A stretch of DNA of 64,000 bases from Pararhizobium gei (GTDB taxonomy: Bacteria > Pseudomonadota > Alphaproteobacteria > Rhizobiales > Rhizobiaceae), in contig NZ_CP119409.1 of assembly GCF_029223885.1 (NCBI RefSeq), positions 1,700,001-1,764,000 on the forward strand, given 5' to 3'. Below the pieces are notes generated by a model. That model made no database searches. It was not told where the DNA came from and saw nothing but the letters and a program-made list of their open reading frames with translations. Below, one piece after another: positions 35,110-44,163 of the stretch. The position numbers were made by a program, and so were the translations under genes. Every line of letters begins with the position of its first letter. Positions within the stretch are counted from its first letter, which is position 1.

Positions 35110-36762
35110 ATGTCCGCGACAGCCGCGCACGGGGAAGACTGGAAGCCGGAAACGGCGGAAGCGCTGCCTGCGGTCGTGCCGCCCCCTGTGCAGATGGGGC
35201 CTTTGCGGGCTGCCGTCTATATGGCGACCTCGGTGCTGCTCTTCGTCACGCAAGGGCTGGGCCTCAATCTGCTCAACGCCAACATCTATCAGCTGCAGGG
35301 CTCGCTCTCTGCCACCACTGCCGAAATCGCATGGCTTTCGGCGGCCTATATGGCACCTTATGCCTCCCTCTCGATCGGCTTGTTCAAGATACGCTCCCAG
35401 TTCGGGTTGCGGCGGTTTGCCGAACTCAGCGTGGTGTGCTTTGTCCTTGCTTCGGTCCTCAATATCTTCGTGTCCGATCTGCACCCGGCCATCGTCGTTC
35501 GGTTTCTCAGCGGCATGGCGGCTGCGCCTTTGTCCACGCTCGGCTTTCTCTATATGCTCGAAGCCTTTCCGCCGGCACGCAAGCTGTCGGTCGGCATCAG
35601 TCTTGCGCTGATGAACACGACACTTGCGGCGCCGCTGGCCCGCATCATATCGCCTGAGCTGATGGATCTCGGCGGCTGGCATGCGCTCTACGTCTTCGAA
35701 CTGGGTCTTGCCCTGATCGTGCTGCCGCTTATCTATCTCCTGCCTCTGACCTCGCCGCCGCGCGTCAAGGTGATCCAGAGGTTGGATATTCTAAGCTATC
35801 TTCTGCTCGCTGCATGTTTCGGCTGTCTCGCCGTGTTTCTGACGCTCGGCCGCATCTACTGGTGGTTCGAAGCGCCCTGGCTCGGCCTCCTGCTTGCCCT
35901 GGCGATCGCCTGCCTGACGGTACTGTGCCTTATCGAACTGCCGCGCAAGGTCCCGCTCGTCGATCTGAGATGGCTGGTCTCCAGGGAGAACCTGCATATG
36001 GCGGCCGTTCTTCTGCTTTTCCGGGTGGTCAGTTCGGAGCAGACGACGACGGCGGCCAATTTCTATATGCAACTCGGCTTGCTCAACGACCAGACGCAGA
36101 CCCTTTACGCCATCATTCTGCTTGCCTCGATCGCCGGCGGTCTCTTGTGCACCGTGCTGATGATGACGCGCTACGTCGAGACGGCGCATGTGATGGCGCT
36201 GGCGCTCATCGCCTCAGGGGCCTTGCTCGACAGCCAGTCCACCAGCCTGACGCGGCCGGAACAGATGTATCTGAGCCAGGCCATGGTGGCTGCAGGCGCG
36301 GCGATGTTCCTGCCGCCGGTCATGTCAAAGGGCTTTGCCGCCGCCCTGTCGAAAGGCGTGCCCTATATCCTGAATTTCCTGGTGATTTTCCTGTTTACCC
36401 AGAGCATTGGCTCGCTCTGCGCGTCGGCAGCGCTCGGCACCTTCGTAACGATCCGGGAGAAATTCCATTCGAACGTGCTTGTCGAGCATGTGCTGCTCAC
36501 CGATCCTGCCGTGGCCGCGCGCGTGTCGCAGCTCTCCTCCGTCTATGGCAAGGTCGTCACCGATCTGTCCCTGCTAAAGGCGGAGGGGCTTGTCCTTCTC
36601 GGCCAGCAGATCACCCGCGAGGCGAATATCCTCGCCTACAACGACGCTTTCCTGGCGGTTTCGATGACAGCTTTCGCCGGTCTCTTGCTCCTGCTCGGAC
36701 ATCTCGTCCTGCAGAAGTTCGTCTTTCGCCAAGCCACCCCCGTGGCCGTCAGCCAAACCTGA
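35110..36762 (+). CDS. MFS efflux permease, EmrB-like
   Basis: A 550-residue major facilitator transporter, with more hydrophobic helices (about 14) than the 12-helix type, as in the DHA2/EmrB group. It has long charged loops and a soluble-looking segment near residues 440-490 (FHSNVLVEHVLLTDPAVAARV). It lacks the clearest DHA2 motif C, so the subgroup is tentative. Fifteen bases downstream is a HlyD/EmrA-type adaptor, so the two probably form a tripartite pump with an outer-membrane channel elsewhere. The substrate is unknown and no local regulator is seen. Confidence 0.82.
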   Translation: MSATAAHGEDWKPETAEALPAVVPPPVQMGPLRAAVYMATSVLLFVTQGLGLNLLNANIYQLQGSLSATTAEIAWLSAAYMAPYASLSIGLFKIRSQFGLRRFAELSVVCFVLASVLNIFVSDLHPAIVVRFLSGMAAAPLSTLGFLYMLEAFPPARKLSVGISLALMNTTLAAPLARIISPELMDLGGWHALYVFELGLALIVLPLIYLLPLTSPPRVKVIQRLDILSYLLLAACFGCLAVFLTLGRIYWWFEAPWLGLLLALAIACLTVLCLIELPRKVPLVDLRWLVSRENLHMAAVLLLFRVVSSEQTTTAANFYMQLGLLNDQTQTLYAIILLASIAGGLLCTVLMMTRYVETAHVMALALIASGALLDSQSTSLTRPEQMYLSQAMVAAGAAMFLPPVMSKGFAAALSKGVPYILNFLVIFLFTQSIGSLCASAALGTFVTIREKFHSNVLVEHVLLTDPAVAARVSQLSSVYGKVVTDLSLLKAEGLVLLGQQITREANILAYNDAFLAVSMTAFAGLLLLLGHLVLQKFVFRQATPVAVSQT

Positions 36763-36777
36763 ATGCGCAGGATATCC

Positions 36778-37830
36778 ATGAACCCGTTCCGCTCTCCCGC
36801 CTCGACCATCGTTCTCATCGCAGGCGTCGCCGGTATCCTTCTGGTCCTCTATGCCTGGCGGCTTCCGCCCTTCGCCACCAGTTTCGAGCTGACCGACAAC
36901 GCTTATGTCAAAGGCTATGTCACAACCGTCAGCCCACAGCTGTCGGGTTATATCGCCAGCGTTCCGGTCAAGGACTACCAGGTGGTCAAGGCGGGAGATG
37001 TGCTGGTCAAGATCGACGACCGGATCTACATGCAGCGTCTTGCCCAGGCAAAGGGAGCGCTGGATGCACAAAGGGCAACCCTGTCCAATTCCTTCCAGCA
37101 GGAGCTTTCGGGCAAGGCGGGCATCGCCTCCAGCGAGGCGCAGCGGAAAAGCGCCAATGCGACGCTGACGCGCGCGCAACAGGCCTGGGACCGGATCGTA
37201 CCGCTGGCCGAAAAAGGTATTGCTACCTCGAGTGATGTCGATACCGCCCGCGCCACGCTGGAGCAGGCGCGCGCCGGCGTCGACCAGGCGATCGCGGCAA
37301 TCGAGGTCTCCCGAGAAACCCTGGCGACGACCATCGGCTCGCGCGCGGGTCTGGAGGCAAGCGTGCGCAGCGCAGAAGCCGCCGTTCAACTCGCACAGAT
37401 CGACCTCGACAACACGGTGATCACCGCGCCGGACGATGGGACGCTCGGCGAAATCGGTGCTCGGCTTGGCCAATATGTCACGGCCGGGACCCAGCTCATG
37501 GCCATCGTTCCGAAGGACGTCTGGGTGATCGCCAACTTCAAGGAGACCCAGCTTGACGGGATGCAGGTCGGTCAACCCGTGACATTTTCGGTGGATGCGT
37601 TGAGAAAAGCCGTCCTCAAGGGACGGGTCGAACGCTTCTCGCCCGCGGCAGGATCGGAATTCAGCGTGATCCGGCCCGACAATGCGACCGGCAACTTCAC
37701 CAAGGTCGCGCAACGCATCGGCGTGCGCGTGTCGATCGATCCCGACCAGCCGCAGGCCGCGTCTCTGGTCCCTGGAATGTCGGTGGAGGTGCGCGTCAAC
37801 AAGGCCGCCGCGCCGCAGGGCATGCCCTGA
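36778..37830 (+). CDS. HlyD/EmrA family membrane fusion protein
   Basis: A 350-residue periplasmic adaptor. It has one N-terminal membrane helix (STIVLIAGVAGILLVLYAW), a biotinyl-lipoyl-like hairpin (VSPQLSGYIASVPVKDYQVVKAGDVLVKIDDR, about residues 45-75), a long coiled-coil region (about 75-190) and a beta-barrel end (VWVIANFKETQLDGMQVGQPV). The start ATG at 36778 has AGGATATCC directly upstream; ATG 36763 touches the preceding stop. It is the partner of the upstream permease and is followed by a strong terminator. Confidence 0.9.
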   Translation: MNPFRSPASTIVLIAGVAGILLVLYAWRLPPFATSFELTDNAYVKGYVTTVSPQLSGYIASVPVKDYQVVKAGDVLVKIDDRIYMQRLAQAKGALDAQRATLSNSFQQELSGKAGIASSEAQRKSANATLTRAQQAWDRIVPLAEKGIATSSDVDTARATLEQARAGVDQAIAAIEVSRETLATTIGSRAGLEASVRSAEAAVQLAQIDLDNTVITAPDDGTLGEIGARLGQYVTAGTQLMAIVPKDVWVIANFKETQLDGMQVGQPVTFSVDALRKAVLKGRVERFSPAAGSEFSVIRPDNATGNFTKVAQRIGVRVSIDPDQPQAASLVPGMSVEVRVNKAAAPQGMP

Positions 37831-37833
37831 ACG

Positions 37834-37865
37834 AGAAAGGTCCGCGGCATGGGCCGCGGACCTTT
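37834..37865. terminator. bidirectional terminator between efflux operon and rplI
   Basis: GAAAGGTCCGCGGC and its exact complement form a 14-bp stem with a four-base loop, between the convergent adaptor gene and rplI. The A/T ends of the stem give a T tract on either strand. Confidence 0.85.
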
Positions 37866-37909
37866 CCTCGATCATGAACAGCGCCCGGCGGAATGCCGGA
37901 CGACTGCGA

Positions 37910-38485
37910 TTACTCGTCGTCGCCGTCGAATTCAGCTTCCGGATTGAAGAAGTCTTCCGGCTTCAGCGCGTCTTCGTCGACGCCGTAGATGGCGTCGGCG
38001 GAGGTCAGGCTTTCGCCCTTCTGCTGGCGCTCGGCTTCATCGGCCGAACGGGCAACGTTCACGTGAACCTTGATCTCGACTTCCGAATGAAGATGCAGGA
38101 CGACCTCGTGCAGGCCGATGGTCTTGATCGGGTTGTTCAGATCGACCTGGTTGCGACCGATGGTGAAGCCGCCGGCAGCCAGAACTTCGACGATGTCACG
38201 GGCAGCGACCGAACCGTAGAGCTGGCCGGTTTCGCCGGCGGAGCGGACGACGACGAAAGCTTTGCCATCGAGCTGTTCGGCAACGGCCTGGGCTTCTGAC
38301 TTGCGCTCGAGGTTGCGGGCTTCAAGCGTGGCGCGTTCGGCGTCGAAGCGCTTCTTGTTGGCTTCGTTGGCGCGCAGCGCCTTGCCGAGCGGCAGGAGAT
38401 AGTTGCGGGCGAAGCCGTCACGAACCTTGACGGTTTCGCCCATCTGGCCGAGCTTGGCAACGCGTTCGAGAAGAATGACTTGCAT
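37910..38485 (-). CDS. rplI: 50S ribosomal protein L9
   Basis: Ribosomal large-subunit protein L9. The N-terminal domain ([32 protein letters not shown]) is exactly the family's. At 191 residues it carries an acidic C-terminal extension ([19 protein letters not shown]) that is usual in alphaproteobacteria. It is the last gene of the rpsF-rpsR-DUF2232-rplI leftward run, 25 bases after the DUF2232 gene. Confidence 0.97.
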   Translation of the reverse strand: MQVILLERVAKLGQMGETVKVRDGFARNYLLPLGKALRANEANKKRFDAERATLEARNLERKSEAQAVAEQLDGKAFVVVRSAGETGQLYGSVAARDIVEVLAAGGFTIGRNQVDLNNPIKTIGLHEVVLHLHSEVEIKVHVNVARSADEAERQQKGESLTSADAIYGVDEDALKPEDFFNPEAEFDGDDE

Positions 38486-38510
38486 TGGTATGATCCTTTC
38501 AGGTGTTGGT

Positions 38511-39488
38511 TCAGAGATCTTTGTTTCTGGTGTCAGTCGTTTTCCCTGCCGGAGACAGCGCGATAGCGCGCCGCGTGTCCATTAGACCCGTCAGGAGAAA
38601 GAAGAATGCCGGTATGGTGAAGGCCACGACCGACATGTAGCCGATCCACAGCACGGGCAGCCGCCAGGACTTGCCGCGGGTGCGGAAATGAAAGACGGCA
38701 AAGCCGGCAAGCAGGAAACCTGCACCGAATGTGCCGCAGACGAGCGCTCCGACGAGCGACGGAACGCCGCCCATGAAGGCCAAAAGCAGACCGCCAAGGA
38801 AGGCGAAGATCGCGAACCGGTGCATGCGCAGCGTCGACGGTATGTCTTCGCGAGGGCGAAGGTTCTTGCCCGATGTCTGGACCACGCGGCTGGCGATGTA
38901 ATACATGGCAAACAGCATCAGCACCCAGATGGCGCCCTGGACCATGGGAAGGGCAACGCTGAAGATCGACTTGATCCGGGCAACGGAATCGGGATCCGGA
39001 TTGTAGAGCGGCTCCTGTTCCTTCAGAGCCGACATCACCACATCGATCATCCCGTCCGACATGGCCGAGTCATAGCCGATGATCACGCCGACCATGATCA
39101 TGCCGATGGTGACGAGGCCGGCCAGATGGGTGAGGATATCGGAAAGTGGATACCAGGCGAGCGCATCCTCGGGTCCGCCGATCTCAGACGCCGGGCGCGC
39201 GAGATTGGCGAGGTGGCTCAGCCAGGCGGCGGGAACGAGCGTGATGACGGCGATGAGAAGCGCAAACCACGGCGAGACGATCGCGGCACCCGTGATGCTG
39301 GCAACGACGACGGCGGCAATCGACGCCGCATTGCCCCAACCGAGACCGGCAATGAGGATCGGCAGGGCGGAGGCGGCATAGAGCATGATCGCCAACCACG
39401 ACGGCGCGTTCGCGCCAAGCGCAAGCAAGGCGGCGGTCACGCCGGCGAAAGCGCCGACCAGGAGCGGTGTCGAATTCACAGTCTTCAC
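38511..39488 (-). CDS. DUF2232 membrane protein
   Basis: A 325-residue inner-membrane protein with about eight hydrophobic helices, recognised as DUF2232 by length and by its constant position between rpsR and rplI in alphaproteobacteria. Function unknown. The helices are paired with short polar loops and the central part has a loop of about 50 polar residues ([31 protein letters not shown] region). It probably shares the ribosomal protein transcript, although 204 bases separate it from rpsR. Confidence 0.85.
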   Translation of the reverse strand: MKTVNSTPLLVGAFAGVTAALLALGANAPSWLAIMLYAASALPILIAGLGWGNAASIAAVVVASITGAAIVSPWFALLIAVITLVPAAWLSHLANLARPASEIGGPEDALAWYPLSDILTHLAGLVTIGMIMVGVIIGYDSAMSDGMIDVVMSALKEQEPLYNPDPDSVARIKSIFSVALPMVQGAIWVLMLFAMYYIASRVVQTSGKNLRPREDIPSTLRMHRFAIFAFLGGLLLAFMGGVPSLVGALVCGTFGAGFLLAGFAVFHFRTRGKSWRLPVLWIGYMSVVAFTIPAFFFLLTGLMDTRRAIALSPAGKTTDTRNKDL

Positions 39489-39692
39489 GGGTCGCTGTCC
39501 TGCTTATCAAGCAGTTAGAGGCATTTCCTGGCACAGGAAACGAGCCCCAACATGGGTTTTAGCGCTGGTTTTGCGCCGGTGTTTCCGATCTGCGCCCAAC
39601 GCAGAAGGGAATAGACGAGGCGATGCCCTATCGCTGTTCGCCTCGTCTCGAGTTTGCTCCGTCGAATCAGTAACCCGACGGATGGTCAGGTC

Positions 39693-39941
39693 TTACGACA
39701 TGACATAGGGCAGGAGGCCGAGGAAGCGGGCGCGCTTGATGGCCTGGGCCAGTTCGCGCTGCTTCTTCTGGGATACTGCCGTGATACGCGAAGGAACGAT
39801 CTTGCCGCGCTCGGAAATGTAGCGCTGCAACAGACGAACGTCCTTGTAGTCGATACGCGGCGCATTGGCGCCCGAGAAAGGGCAGGTCTTGCGGCGGCGG
39901 TGGAAGGGGCGGCGTGCCGGAGCGGATGAAATGTCAGCCAT
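39693..39941 (-). CDS. rpsR: 30S ribosomal protein S18
   Basis: An 82-residue small-subunit protein that binds S6 in the central domain of 16S rRNA. The conserved RRKTCPFSG and [24 protein letters not shown] are present, followed by the basic C-terminus [11 protein letters not shown]. It follows rpsF by 18 bases in the same transcript. No oddities. Confidence 0.97.
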   Translation of the reverse strand: MADISSAPARRPFHRRRKTCPFSGANAPRIDYKDVRLLQRYISERGKIVPSRITAVSQKKQRELAQAIKRARFLGLLPYVMS

Positions 39942-39959
39942 TGTTTTCTCTCCTAAGCT

Positions 39960-40409
39960 TTACGCACGGTCTTCGCGCGGACGACGCGGACGGTCTTCAC
40001 GGTCGCCACGGTCCGGACGCGGACCACGATCACCAAAGCCGCCGCGGTCGGGACGGTCGCCATCGCGGCGCGGACGGTCGTCGCGGTCGCGCTTCTGCAT
40101 CATGGCGGACGGGCCGTCTTCATGCTTCTCGACAGCGATGGTCATGTAGCGCAGAACGTCTTCACTGATTCGCATCTGACGCTCGACTTCGTGAACGGCC
40201 GGTGCCGGAGCATCGATGTCCATCAGCACGTAATGCGCCTTGCGGTTCTTGTTGATGCGGTATGTCAGGGACTTGAGGCCCCAGTTTTCAACACGCCCGA
40301 CTTTACCGCCATTAGCTTCCAGTACACCCTTGTACTGTTCGACAAGAGCGTCGACCTGCTGTGCGGAAATATCCTGCCGGGCAAGGAATACATGTTCATA
40401 AAGAGCCAT
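39960..40409 (-). CDS. rpsF: 30S ribosomal protein S6
   Basis: Small-subunit protein S6, partner of S18. The 149-residue protein begins [20 protein letters not shown] and carries the family core to about residue 100, then an Arg/Asp/Gly-rich tail ([18 protein letters not shown]), longer than the E. coli Glu-tail but usual in rhizobia. First gene of the ribosomal run. The mRNA leader has a 7-bp stem next to the start codon and a promoter about 220 bases upstream. Confidence 0.97.
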   Translation of the reverse strand: MALYEHVFLARQDISAQQVDALVEQYKGVLEANGGKVGRVENWGLKSLTYRINKNRKAHYVLMDIDAPAPAVHEVERQMRISEDVLRYMTIAVEKHEDGPSAMMQKRDRDDRPRRDGDRPDRGGFGDRGPRPDRGDREDRPRRPREDRA

Positions 40410-40463
40410 GAGGCTTTGCCTTTCTTGCGTTAATCGTCACCCGATATCCGGCGGCTAAGCCTC
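40410..40463 (-). promoter_or_regulatory. rpsF leader hairpin (candidate S6:S18 control site)
   Basis: On the minus strand GAGGCTT (40457-40463) pairs with AAGCCTC (40410-40416), which abuts the rpsF start codon. The stem encloses a CCGCCGG stretch and the AAGAAAGGC ribosome binding site. Many bacteria autoregulate rpsF through an S6:S18-binding leader with a CCG bulge; whether this is that element is an inference. Confidence 0.4.
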
Positions 40464-40634
40464 AACGACTGTTCCATTGGCTCGGGTGAGGAGCGCGCAA
40501 GAAAGTGTTGTTTCGAGACGGTCGAGAGCGGAGACACGGGAGGCTGAACCCCTTTGGGTCCTGACAGGCTTCTTCACGGAAACCGGCCCTCCGTTCAGCC
40601 ACCAGCCGGAAGACCGGGTGTTGCGAACAGCGCG

Positions 40635-40662
40635 CTTATACGCATTTTACGCGAAGAAGCAA
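40635..40662 (-). promoter_or_regulatory. putative promoter of the rpsF operon
   Basis: On the minus strand TTGCTT (40657-40662) and TATAAG (40635-40640) are 16 bases apart. It would give a leader of roughly 220 bases. The remainder of the 316-base gap to the GGDEF-EAL gene shows no other feature. Confidence 0.45.
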
Positions 40663-40725
40663 GGCCTGTGGTTAGTTTTACCGCCGATCGCCGGGTTGCT
40701 GGACGGTCGATACCGGCAACGGTTC

Positions 40726-42720
40726 TCAGTGTTTTATGAGGTTGGCGGTCTGGGGATCGGCTGGCGGTTTCGGCTGGAAGGTCGCAGCCGGAGCGGGCCG
40801 TCCGACATAATAGCCTTGCACCTGATCTATACCGTAGGCACGCATGAGTTCAAGCTGATCTCCCGTCTCGACGCCTTCCACGAGAATATTGTGGCCGCGG
40901 TTGCGAATGAGGCTGATAATATCCTGGAGCATGACTTTGCCGCGGACTGTTGCGGCGTCATGCAGGAATGAGCGGTCGATCTTGACGGTGTCGAAGTCGA
41001 TAAGCCGGAGCCAGGAAAGACCGGCAAAGCCTGTGCCGAAATCGTCGAGCCAGATCTTGATGCCGAGCGTCTTCAGATCGCTGATGCAGCGCAGGATGTC
41101 CGAATGCATTTCCATTTCCAGTCCTTCGGTGATTTCGAAGGCCAGGCGACCACCGGACACGCCGGTTTCACCGAGGATGGCGGCAACGGATGCCGCGAAG
41201 CCCGGGGTCTTGAGTTGGATGGGCGAGACGTTAACGCTCACGACGGGAACATGATCGCCGACGAGCAGCTCGCGGCAAACGGTGCGTATGCTCCAGCGGC
41301 CCAGTTCGAGAATTGCCCCTGTCCGCTCCGCTATGGGGATAAAAAGGCTCGGGGGGATCGAGGTGCCATCAAGCATTTTCAATCGCATCAACGCTTCCGC
41401 AGCATCGATCTGTCCGGATCTGAGGTGGCGGATCGGCTGATAGACGAGCGAAACCAGATCCTGGGCAATCGCGATTTTCAAAAGGGCGGCAATGTTCTCA
41501 CTCTCATCGCTGCTCTGCGGGTCGTTCGGATCAAAGAGCTTGACGCAATTGCGTCCGCTTGCCTTGGCAGCATAGAGCGCCCGGTCGGCCTCATCGATGA
41601 TCTTTTCGAGTTTTGAACTGCTCTGATTAAGGGTAAAGGCAGCTCCGACGCTGACGGTAACGATCGCCGTGCCATCCCGGCGCTGGCCGTGGGGCAGGTC
41701 CAGGTTTTCGACTGTTCTGCGAATGACCTCCGCGAGTGCCGCCACCTGTTCGCCGGTGTCCAGATGGGTCAGGACGATGAATTCTTCGCCGCCGTAACGC
41801 CCGATCGATCCATTGCACGGGGCGATCGACGCCTCAAGGGCATTGGCGACGAGGACAAGGCACCGGTCGCCGGCTTGATGGCCGTAGCAGTCGTTGTACC
41901 TCTTGAAGAAATCGACGTCGATCAGGATCGCCGCGAAACGGGTACCGGATTGTTGCCACTCGTCCCAATAATCCCGCAGCCGCTGATCGATGGCCCGGCG
42001 GTTGGCCAGGCCCGTCAGCGGGTCGGTATTGGATAATCTTAGCAGGGCTTTCCCGCGGTCGGATGCCTCCTTGTGCTGAACCTTTGCTTCAAGGGCGTTC
42101 AGAAAGACCTTGTAACGCTCCCGGTTGAGCTTCCAGTTCACATAGGATGTGAAGACGAAGCATGAGAAACAGAAAGTCCCGAACGCGATCCTGTAGGAGG
42201 GATCCAGAGGGGGGAAAGACATCAGGGCTGCAATAAAGATGAAGAGAATGACAAGGGACGCAATCAGGGAAAGCCGGAACTGGAAACTGAAGAACAGGTT
42301 GACGCTCATCATGAAGATCGCGCCGAAGACCATGTAGTAGGATATGCTCTGGATATCCGATGTCATGATGGCCGTGCACAGCCATGCGGCGTAGCCCGTA
42401 ACGACGGCGGCTGCGGACGTGGCGTCGATCATCTCCGCGTTTGTGTTCAGCCAGATCTCTGTTTCGAGCGCCGCGATGGCGACGATGCCGACGGTGAAGC
42501 GAGCAATGATCGTGTAAAGTGCGACGTCGGGCACGAGCAGGATATCAGTGACCGAAAAAAGCAGATAGGCGGCAACGGCAATCCAGAGCCCGTGCCTGGT
42601 GGCCTGCTTTCGCACGTTTTGGCCTTCATTCTGAAAGAGCACGCGTAATTCTGCCGACGCAAGTCGCGGCGGCTCACTGTGGAGATCGATCTCAACTACG
42701 TCGGCCAGGGTGTGCTTCAT
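40726..42720 (-). CDS. GGDEF-EAL cyclic di-GMP enzyme, membrane bound
   Basis: A 664-residue bifunctional signalling protein. It has six or so N-terminal membrane helices (about residues 35-195), a GGDEF domain with an intact YGGEEF site near residue 307, and a C-terminal EAL domain with AEALMRL (about 440), NVSPIQL, EITEG, LDDFGTG, the Lys in VKIDRSFL and EGVETGDQ. All catalytic residues of both activities are present, so it could make and degrade cyclic di-GMP; which activity dominates cannot be told. It is divergent from the methyltransferase gene. Confidence 0.94.
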   Translation of the reverse strand: MKHTLADVVEIDLHSEPPRLASAELRVLFQNEGQNVRKQATRHGLWIAVAAYLLFSVTDILLVPDVALYTIIARFTVGIVAIAALETEIWLNTNAEMIDATSAAAVVTGYAAWLCTAIMTSDIQSISYYMVFGAIFMMSVNLFFSFQFRLSLIASLVILFIFIAALMSFPPLDPSYRIAFGTFCFSCFVFTSYVNWKLNRERYKVFLNALEAKVQHKEASDRGKALLRLSNTDPLTGLANRRAIDQRLRDYWDEWQQSGTRFAAILIDVDFFKRYNDCYGHQAGDRCLVLVANALEASIAPCNGSIGRYGGEEFIVLTHLDTGEQVAALAEVIRRTVENLDLPHGQRRDGTAIVTVSVGAAFTLNQSSSKLEKIIDEADRALYAAKASGRNCVKLFDPNDPQSSDESENIAALLKIAIAQDLVSLVYQPIRHLRSGQIDAAEALMRLKMLDGTSIPPSLFIPIAERTGAILELGRWSIRTVCRELLVGDHVPVVSVNVSPIQLKTPGFAASVAAILGETGVSGGRLAFEITEGLEMEMHSDILRCISDLKTLGIKIWLDDFGTGFAGLSWLRLIDFDTVKIDRSFLHDAATVRGKVMLQDIISLIRNRGHNILVEGVETGDQLELMRAYGIDQVQGYYVGRPAPAATFQPKPPADPQTANLIKH

Positions 42721-43012
42721 GCACTATCCATTGCGTTGTGTCGCATTCTCTAACGCCTGATGTGTCTCACAGCAACCCTCGTCGTCCGACACGCATACGT
42801 CTCCGCTGTTACATGGGAGACGTTGCCGGAAAGTTTGCACCGTCTATCACGATAGAGCGGTCGCCTTAAGTTTTCCTGAATTTAGCCAACAACCTGTCTT
42901 TGTTGCAGCGCAGCAACGCCCGTTAACCATAACACGCAAAAAGTTCATATCAGGATTGGCACTCAACTCCATTTTCTCCATAGTTAATAAACCATTAACG
43001 AATGAGGTTGGA

Positions 43013-44056
43013 ATGTCCCAAATCCAGATCGCCTTCGACGGGCAAAGCCTGATTACCCCCACTGCCATCACTACGGAACTATCGTCCGCAAGAACCGATC
43101 AGCACGATGAACAGCTGGCGATCGCCAAAGCTGAACTTGCGATCGTTCTGAGGACAGCAATGCTTCAGATCGAGGAGGGCCGGGAGCCCGCGATGATCGT
43201 AAAGCGGCTTATCGGAGCGCTTCACGACACGCGCAACAAGTTCGAGCCAAGCGTCTGGCAGGCGCTGATCCCGATCGTACAGGGTCACCCGTCTGCGAAG
43301 ATTTTCCAGCAGGATCCGTTTACGCGCTGGTCCTTCGAGAAACCCCGCGGCTATTCCGGTGACGCAAGCCTGATCGACTTCATTTACGGCCATCCGGCCG
43401 TTGCGCATGAGGTCGCAAAATCCACGCCGATGGGGCTCGGGATCTACGAATATACAAGAAACGCCCCTGGACCCGTTGCCGTGCGGGAGCGGCGCGACAT
43501 TCTGACCCGCTATGTGGATGAAATATCGGCCGAAAAAGGCCCGGGAACCGAGATCCTCACGGTTGCTGCCGGCCATCTGCGCGAGGCCGACAGCTCGGTC
43601 GCGCTTAAGGAAGGGCGGATAAAGCGATGGGTGGCGCTCGACCAGGATCCGCTCAGCGTAGGATCGATCACCCGTGACTTCAACGGCACCTGCATCGAGG
43701 CAATCGACGGCTCCGTCCGGGGATTGCTAAGCAAGAAGCACCAGCTCGGCACGTTCGATCTGATCTACGCCGCCGGTCTTTACGACTATCTGGCGGACAA
43801 GGTTGCGGTGAAGCTCACCCAGTCTTGCATGGACATGCTGAAGCCCGGCGGCGTTTTTCTCTTTGCCAATTTTGCGACCGGTATGGCCGATGACGGTTAC
43901 ATGGAATCATTCATGAACTGGGCGCTTCTGTTGCGCTCGGAAGAGGATATGTGGAAGGTCATCAATTCCAGCGTCGAGCGTAACAACGTCGAGGCTCGTG
44001 TCGAATTCGGCGCCAACCGAAACATCGTCTACGGCATCATCCGCAAGCACGCTTAG
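43013..44056 (+). CDS. SAM-dependent methyltransferase, PhcB-like
   Basis: A 347-residue class I methyltransferase. A family-type N-terminal domain holds FEKPRGYSGDASLIDFIYGHP (about residues 108-128), followed by a Rossmann-type domain with EILTVAAGHLREAD and the FDLIYAAGLYDYL strand. This two-part form resembles PhcB of Ralstonia, which methylates 3-hydroxypalmitate to a quorum signal; no PhcSRQ-like genes adjoin it, so the role is unproven. The start ATG at 43013 has GAGG six bases upstream. It is divergent from the GGDEF-EAL gene with a 292-base AT-richer gap. Confidence 0.75.
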   Translation: MSQIQIAFDGQSLITPTAITTELSSARTDQHDEQLAIAKAELAIVLRTAMLQIEEGREPAMIVKRLIGALHDTRNKFEPSVWQALIPIVQGHPSAKIFQQDPFTRWSFEKPRGYSGDASLIDFIYGHPAVAHEVAKSTPMGLGIYEYTRNAPGPVAVRERRDILTRYVDEISAEKGPGTEILTVAAGHLREADSSVALKEGRIKRWVALDQDPLSVGSITRDFNGTCIEAIDGSVRGLLSKKHQLGTFDLIYAAGLYDYLADKVAVKLTQSCMDMLKPGGVFLFANFATGMADDGYMESFMNWALLLRSEEDMWKVINSSVERNNVEARVEFGANRNIVYGIIRKHA

Positions 44057-44106
44057 CGCTGCCTTCAAACCCTGCAGCCGTCGACCACCGCGGCCGGTGA
44101 GTTGCG

Positions 44107-44140
44107 CGTTTGCCCATAGTATCCCGGCTTTGGGCAAACG
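44107..44140. terminator. hairpin between methyltransferase and aldo/keto reductase
   Basis: CGTTTGCCCA and its complement TGGGCAAACG flank a 14-base loop, between convergent genes. A likely shared terminator without a T tract. Confidence 0.5.
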
Positions 44141-44163
44141 GTGAGTGGCAATGTATTTGTTCA

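Noticed and set aside
34936..35682. Minus-strand frame across the efflux gene start
   Set aside because: Overlaps the permease start on the opposite strand; composition and lack of homology point to a shadow.
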